A program made the translations under genes and the position numbers. Shown one piece after another: positions 60,491 through 64,000 of a stretch of 64,000 nt of DNA. Location of the stretch: assembly GCF_000513195.1 (NCBI RefSeq), contig NZ_CBVI010000094.1, forward strand, positions 1 through 64,000, given 5' to 3'. Numbering within the stretch: the first letter of the stretch is position 1; each line of letters opens with the position of its first letter. The DNA is from Bacteroides timonensis. GTDB lineage: Bacteria; Bacteroidota; Bacteroidia; Bacteroidales; Bacteroidaceae. The notes under the pieces were generated by a model. The model did not search any database, was not told the DNA's origin, and was given only the letters and a program-made list of their open reading frames with translations.

Positions 60491-60736
60491 ATGAATTTGT
60501 ATGTAGGTAACCTGAATTACAAGGTTAGAGAACAAGACTTGAGAGATGTTATGGAAGAGTACGGAACAGTAGATTCAGTAAGAATCATCACTGACCGCGA
60601 AACAAGAAGATCCAAAGGATTTGCATTTATTGAAATGCCGGATTCTACAGAAGCATCTAACGCTATCAATGCATTGAACGGTGCTGAATATGTAGGTCGC
60701 CCGATGGTAGTTAAAGAAGCATTACCGAAGAATTAA
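60491..60736 (+). CDS. RRM-type RNA-binding protein
   Basis: An 81-aa single RNA-recognition-motif protein. RNP-2 is NLYVGNLNY at residues 2-10 and RNP-1 is RSKGFAFIEM near 39-48, both with the aromatic residues that stack on RNA bases. Bacteroides carries several such small RRM proteins, reported to act as global regulators of RNA. It is transcribed alone: a long AT-rich leader (from a TTACTTTG box near 60344) precedes it and a strong terminator follows. The gap 60262-60490 shows nothing else. Confidence 0.93.
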   Translation: MNLYVGNLNYKVREQDLRDVMEEYGTVDSVRIITDRETRRSKGFAFIEMPDSTEASNAINALNGAEYVGRPMVVKEALPKN

Positions 60737-60759
60737 TTATTCTCAGATAATACGTCACT

Positions 60760-60792
60760 AAAAGGATGGATTTCATAGAAATCCATCCTTTT
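60760..60792 (+). terminator. Terminator after the RRM gene
   Basis: A perfect 15-bp stem, AAAAGGATGGATTTC (60760-60774) with GAAATCCATCCTTTT (60778-60792), has a 3-nt loop and ends in a T run. Confidence 0.92.
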
Positions 60793-60805
60793 TTGTTAGG
60801 AACTC

Positions 60806-60836
60806 TTTGTCAATCAAAATAAAAGCCCTACCTTTG
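60806..60836 (+). promoter_or_regulatory. rpsP promoter
   Basis: TTTG at 60806-60809, exactly 19 bp, and TACCTTTG at 60829-60836. This is a full match to the Bacteroides consensus, 60 bp before the rpsP start. Confidence 0.82.
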
Positions 60837-60895
60837 CAACCGCTATTACGAGATAGTAGCATAATTCAAATCATTTATTTAAAACATTATTTAAA

Positions 60896-61435
60896 ATGGC
60901 AACAAAAATCAGATTGCAAAGACATGGACGTAAGAGCTACGCTTTCTACTCTATCGTTATTGCTGATGTAAGAGCACCACGTGATGGTAAATTTATTGAG
61001 AAGATTGGTACGTACAATCCGAACACCAATCCTGCCACAGTAGATTTGAAGTTCGACCGCGCACTTGACTGGGTTATGAAAGGTGCACAACCGACTGACA
61101 CTGTTCGTAACATCTTGTCACGCGAAGGCGTTTACATGAAAAAACACCTTTTAGGTGGCGTTACCAAGGGCGCATTTGGCGAAGCTGAAGCAGAAGCTAA
61201 ATTCGAAGCTTGGAAGAACAACAAACAAAGCGGTTTGGCTGCTCTGAAAGCTAAAGACGAAGAAACTAAGAAAGCTGAAGCAAAAGCACGTCTGGAAGCT
61301 GAAAAGAAAGTGAACGCTGAAAAAGCTAAAGCATTGGCTGAAAAGAAAGCTGCTGAAGAAGCAGAAAAAGCTGCCGCTGAAGCTCCTGCTGAAGAGGCAA
61401 CAGAGGCTCCCGTTGCTGAAGCTGCCGCCGAATAA
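60896..61435 (+). CDS. rpsP: 30S ribosomal protein S16 with long C-terminal extension
   Basis: A 179-aa protein. Residues 1-80 are S16 (MATKIRLQRHGRKSYAFYSI, VADSRAPRDGK-like VRAPRDGKFIEKIGTYNPN, DRALDWVMKGAQPTDTV). S16 is normally 75-100 residues. The extra C-terminal half is almost entirely A, E and K (for example KKAEAKARLEAEKKVNAEKA) and probably a charged helix. Bacteroidetes S16 proteins often carry such extensions. In this window no rimM or trmD is next to it, unlike in many other bacteria. Confidence 0.95.
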   Translation: MATKIRLQRHGRKSYAFYSIVIADVRAPRDGKFIEKIGTYNPNTNPATVDLKFDRALDWVMKGAQPTDTVRNILSREGVYMKKHLLGGVTKGAFGEAEAEAKFEAWKNNKQSGLAALKAKDEETKKAEAKARLEAEKKVNAEKAKALAEKKAAEEAEKAAAEAPAEEATEAPVAEAAAE

Positions 61436-61478
61436 TAGTAAGCACAGTGCGATTACGAAAAATGGGATTAAAACTATA

Positions 61479-61512
61479 AAATCCTCTCCGGTTATGCCGG
61501 AGGGGATTTTTT
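61479..61512 (+). terminator. Terminator after rpsP
   Basis: AATCCTCTCCGG (61480-61491) pairs with CCGGAGGGGATT (61497-61508) with one G-U type position and a 5-nt loop, then TTTT. It runs directly into the promoter of the next gene (TATCTTTG at 61519-61526). Confidence 0.85.
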
Positions 61513-61558
61513 ATTGACTATCTTTGTAGCCACATATTTTTACTTAATAATAAAAGCA

Positions 61559-62653
61559 ATGAAAAAATTTATCTATCTGCTCGCTGTGGCTGCTATCGTT
61601 GCCGCCTGTAGCGGAAACAAAGGTTACGTGGTAACCGGAACCGTAGAGGGTGGAGCTGACGGCGACACCGTATTTTTGCAAAAAGTAGACGGAAGAAATC
61701 TTGTAAAAGTAGACTCCGCAGTAATCACCAAAGGTACATTCACCTTCAAAGGCGTACAAGATACTGCTGCGAACCGTTACGTAACCTGCAGACCGGCAGG
61801 AAAAGAAGGTATCCTGATGGACTTCTTCCTTGAAAACGGTAATATCAAGATCAATTTAACCCGCGATAATGACTCTGCTACCGGTACGCCGAGCAACGAT
61901 GCTTATCAGGGAATCAGAGCTCAGCTGAATGATCTGAACAAGCAAATGATGACTATATACGAGTCCATGTCAGATACTACACTGACTGACGAACAGCGCG
62001 AAGCCAAAATGAAGGAAATGAACGATCTGCAAGAAAAGTCAATGGAGATCACCAAGGCAGGTATCGCTAAGAATATTACAAACCTCGTAGGTGTTCATTT
62101 GCTGAAGAATAACTACTACTACCTTGAAGTAGACGAACTGGATCCGTTGATGCCGCAAATTCCCACTGAATTTGCTAACGATGAAGTTATCATCAAGATC
62201 AAAGGAAACGTAGAAAAGATGAAAGCTACCGCTGTAGGCCAGAAGTTCACAGATTTCGAAATGGCAACTCCTGACGGAAAACCGGTGAAACTGTCTGACT
62301 ATGTAGGTAAAGGTAAAGTGGTACTCATCGACTTCTGGGCAAGCTGGTGTGGTCCTTGCCGTCGCGAAATGCCGAACCTGGTAGAAGCTTATGCTCAATA
62401 CAAGAACAAAGGTTTCGAAATCGTAGGTGTATCTTTGGATCAAAGTGGCGAAGCATGGAAAGATGCTATCGAGAAACTGAACATCACTTGGCCGCAAATG
62501 TCTGACCTGAAATACTGGAATTGCGAAGGCGCTCAGTTGTATGCAGTAAGCAGCATTCCTCACACTGTATTGATCGACGGTGAAGGAACTATCATCGCAC
62601 GCGGATTGCACGGTGAAGAATTGCAGAAAAAGTTGGCTGAAGTATTGAAATAA
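61559..62653 (+). CDS. TlpA-like thioredoxin-fold lipoprotein with DUF4369
   Basis: A 364-aa lipoprotein (lipobox AIVAAC near residue 18, then SGNKGYVV). Residues about 20-130 form a DUF4369 beta-domain, followed by a helical linker. Residues about 230-364 are a TlpA/ResA-type thioredoxin domain with the redox motif WASWCGPCRREMPN near 260 and a cis-proline region SSIPHTVLIDG. It probably reduces or isomerises disulfides at the periplasmic face. I start at ATG 61559 because the signal peptide begins there, although the frame is open from 61514. Confidence 0.9.
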   Translation: MKKFIYLLAVAAIVAACSGNKGYVVTGTVEGGADGDTVFLQKVDGRNLVKVDSAVITKGTFTFKGVQDTAANRYVTCRPAGKEGILMDFFLENGNIKINLTRDNDSATGTPSNDAYQGIRAQLNDLNKQMMTIYESMSDTTLTDEQREAKMKEMNDLQEKSMEITKAGIAKNITNLVGVHLLKNNYYYLEVDELDPLMPQIPTEFANDEVIIKIKGNVEKMKATAVGQKFTDFEMATPDGKPVKLSDYVGKGKVVLIDFWASWCGPCRREMPNLVEAYAQYKNKGFEIVGVSLDQSGEAWKDAIEKLNITWPQMSDLKYWNCEGAQLYAVSSIPHTVLIDGEGTIIARGLHGEELQKKLAEVLK

Positions 62654-62703
62654 TCTTTGTCCGGAAAAGAATAATCACAGTCAAGGAATTATTCTTATAG
62701 TAT

Positions 62704-62745
62704 AAGTTCCCTTGTTACAAATACATGTAGCAAGGGAGCTTTTTT
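62704..62745 (+). terminator. Terminator after the TlpA-like gene
   Basis: AAGTTCCCTTGTTAC (62704-62718) pairs with GTAGCAAGGGAGCTT (62727-62741) with two mismatches, followed by TTTTTG. Between this and 62959 there is no gene. TACCTTTG at 62909-62916, followed by CAC, is the likely nrdD promoter box. Confidence 0.82.
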
Positions 62746-62959
62746 GTATCTACCTACTACACAGAGTTTTCCATTTTGAACAACTTTAGAAAACCGACTA
62801 ATACAGAAAGTTATCCACTTTACACTTTTACACAACTAGAAATCAATTGATTAACATATTTTAGACCGACAAAAGTTTTCCAAAAACAAAAACTCACAGA
62901 TAAGTTTATACCTTTGCACTCCCAATTCTAATGGATAACTAAAAAATTAAAACGAGACC

Positions 62960-64000
62960 ATGATACAGACTGTAATCAAAAGAGACGGACGTATAGTCGG
63001 TTTCAATGAAGAGAAAATAGTAACTGCCATCCGTAAAGCAATGTTACATACGGATAAAGGCGAGGACCTGCAATTGATACGCCAAATCACAGATCATATA
63101 TCTTTCAAGGGAAGTGCACAAATGACGGTGGAAGCCATTCAGGATGCCGTAGAAATGGAACTGATGAAGAGTAGCCGGAAAGATGTAGCACAGAAATATA
63201 TCGCTTACCGCAATCAGCGCAGCATTGCCCGTAAAGCCAAGACGCGCGACATGTTTCTGGAGATTATAGAAATAAAATCCAATGACGTAACACGGGAAAA
63301 TGCAAACATGAATGCCGATACCCCGGCAGGCATGATGATGAAGTTTGCCAGTGAAACGACCAAACCCTTTGTGGATGACTATCTGCTAAGCGATGAAGTA
63401 CTGGAAGCCGTAAGCGGCAATTACCTGCATATTCATGACAAGGACTACTACCCTACCAAGAGCCTGACATGTGTTCAGCATCCATTGGATCGTATTTTGA
63501 CCTGCGGCTTTTCTGCCGGACACGGTGAATCCCGTCCTGCCAAACGCATCGAAACAGCAAGTATCCTGGGATGTATCTCACTGGAAACTGCACAGAATGA
63601 AATGCACGGCGGCCAGGCTATCCCGGCATTCGACTTTTATCTGGCACCCTACGTACGCAACAGCTATATCGAAGAAATCAAGAATCTGGAAGAGCTGAAC
63701 GGAAAGGATTATTCACATCTATATCAGAAAGAGCTTACAGACTATCTGCAACAGCCGCTGGATGGACTGTCCGACGAGAAACGCATTGTGCAACATGCCA
63801 TTAACAAGACTGTAGCACGTGTACATCAGTCAATGGAAGCATTCATCCATAATATGAATACCATTCACTCACGCGGTGGTAACCAGGTAGTATTCAGTTC
63901 TATCAATTACGGCACGGATACATCTGCCGAAGGACGCTGCATCATCCGCGAACTTCTGAAAAGTACCTATCAAGGTGTAGGTAACGGCGAAACAGCCATA
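62960..64000 (+). CDS. nrdD: Anaerobic ribonucleoside-triphosphate reductase, 5' part
   Basis: The frame is open from ATG 62960 to the window edge (347 codons), so the gene is incomplete here. Residues 3-95 form an ATP-cone allosteric domain (IKRDGRIVGFNEEKIVTAIR, ..DVAQKYIAYRNQRSIARK). The catalytic domain begins after that, with NMNADTPAGMMMKFASE, IHDKDYYPTKSLTCVQH and NTIHSRGGNQVVFSSIN. The enzyme makes dNTPs under anoxia using a glycyl radical, whose site would lie in the missing C-terminus. The activase NrdG is expected downstream outside the window. Confidence 0.95.
   Translation, partial: MIQTVIKRDGRIVGFNEEKIVTAIRKAMLHTDKGEDLQLIRQITDHISFKGSAQMTVEAIQDAVEMELMKSSRKDVAQKYIAYRNQRSIARKAKTRDMFLEIIEIKSNDVTRENANMNADTPAGMMMKFASETTKPFVDDYLLSDEVLEAVSGNYLHIHDKDYYPTKSLTCVQHPLDRILTCGFSAGHGESRPAKRIETASILGCISLETAQNEMHGGQAIPAFDFYLAPYVRNSYIEEIKNLEELNGKDYSHLYQKELTDYLQQPLDGLSDEKRIVQHAINKTVARVHQSMEAFIHNMNTIHSRGGNQVVFSSINYGTDTSAEGRCIIRELLKSTYQGVGNGETAI

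Overview
The window looks like a chromosomal segment of a Bacteroides species (Bacteroidales). Supporting signs are the trp gene order B-E-G-D-C-F-A, promoters of the Bacteroides sigma-factor type (TTTG, 19 bp, TAnnTTTG) in front of many genes, weak Shine-Dalgarno sequences, SPII lipoproteins with LruC (DUF4842) domains, and the gene set DUF4373 / TOPRIM primase-helicase / DUF4248 / HU-HIG / smalltalk / amidase that sits beside polysaccharide loci in this genus. I did not assign a species.

Layout. 0-2.3 kb: a DUF308 membrane protein, a 35-aa membrane peptide and two secreted proteins. 2.3-9.5 kb: the complete tryptophan operon, preceded by a leader peptide with three consecutive Trp codons and an intrinsic terminator. 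9.5-11.3 kb: an MNT/HEPN toxin-antitoxin pair and an L-asparaginase gene broken by a one-base deletion. 11.5-27 kb: two LruC lipoproteins, a receiver protein and a plus-strand exopolysaccharide operon with initiating sugar transferase, TolC-like protein, chain-length protein, polymerase, glycosyltransferases and acetyltransferase, but no flippase. 27-40.2 kb: a higher-GC phage-like module (DUF4373, T7-gp4-like primase-helicase, DUF4248, HU, holin-like smalltalk peptide, amidase). An 8-kb block of decayed cargo interrupts it: fused SNF2-helicase and type III Res remnants, an MBL hydrolase, a GIN-domain lipoprotein, an AraC-type regulator, an IS982 remnant and an AAA-ATPase that lost its nuclease domain. 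40.2-53.6 kb: a mostly minus-strand glycosyltransferase operon with a divergently transcribed Wzx flippase, an alpha-1,2-fucosyltransferase and a third LruC lipoprotein as the first gene. 54-58.7 kb: 2-keto-3-deoxygluconate catabolism (eda, kdgK, LacI regulator, uxaA). 58.9-64 kb: an NhaC antiporter, an RRM protein, rpsP, a TlpA-like lipoprotein and the 5' part of nrdD.

How the parts fit. The two polysaccharide half-loci look complementary: the left half has initiation, chain length control and polymerase; the right half has the flippase, most glycosyltransferases and fucosyltransferase. LruC lipoproteins bound both outer ends. The phage-like module lies between them, and a glycosyltransferase remnant sits at the module's right edge, which suggests the module entered or rearranged a formerly continuous polysaccharide locus. 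In the sugar-acid region, UxaA, KdgK and Eda form one route from altronate to pyruvate plus glyceraldehyde-3-phosphate, probably controlled by the adjacent LacI protein through two matching palindromes.

The most interesting non-coding signals are two palindromic arrays with an exact 22-bp period, 22.7 kb apart; a piece of an intergenic repeat inside the trpG coding sequence; a helically phased 10-bp repeat array upstream of the HU gene; and a leader of about 380 nt in front of the right-hand polysaccharide operon that carries six UAGGUAA motifs and a terminator-like hairpin. Four apparent frame disruptions lie in runs of A, so some could be assembly errors. No tRNA, rRNA or CRISPR array was recognised.
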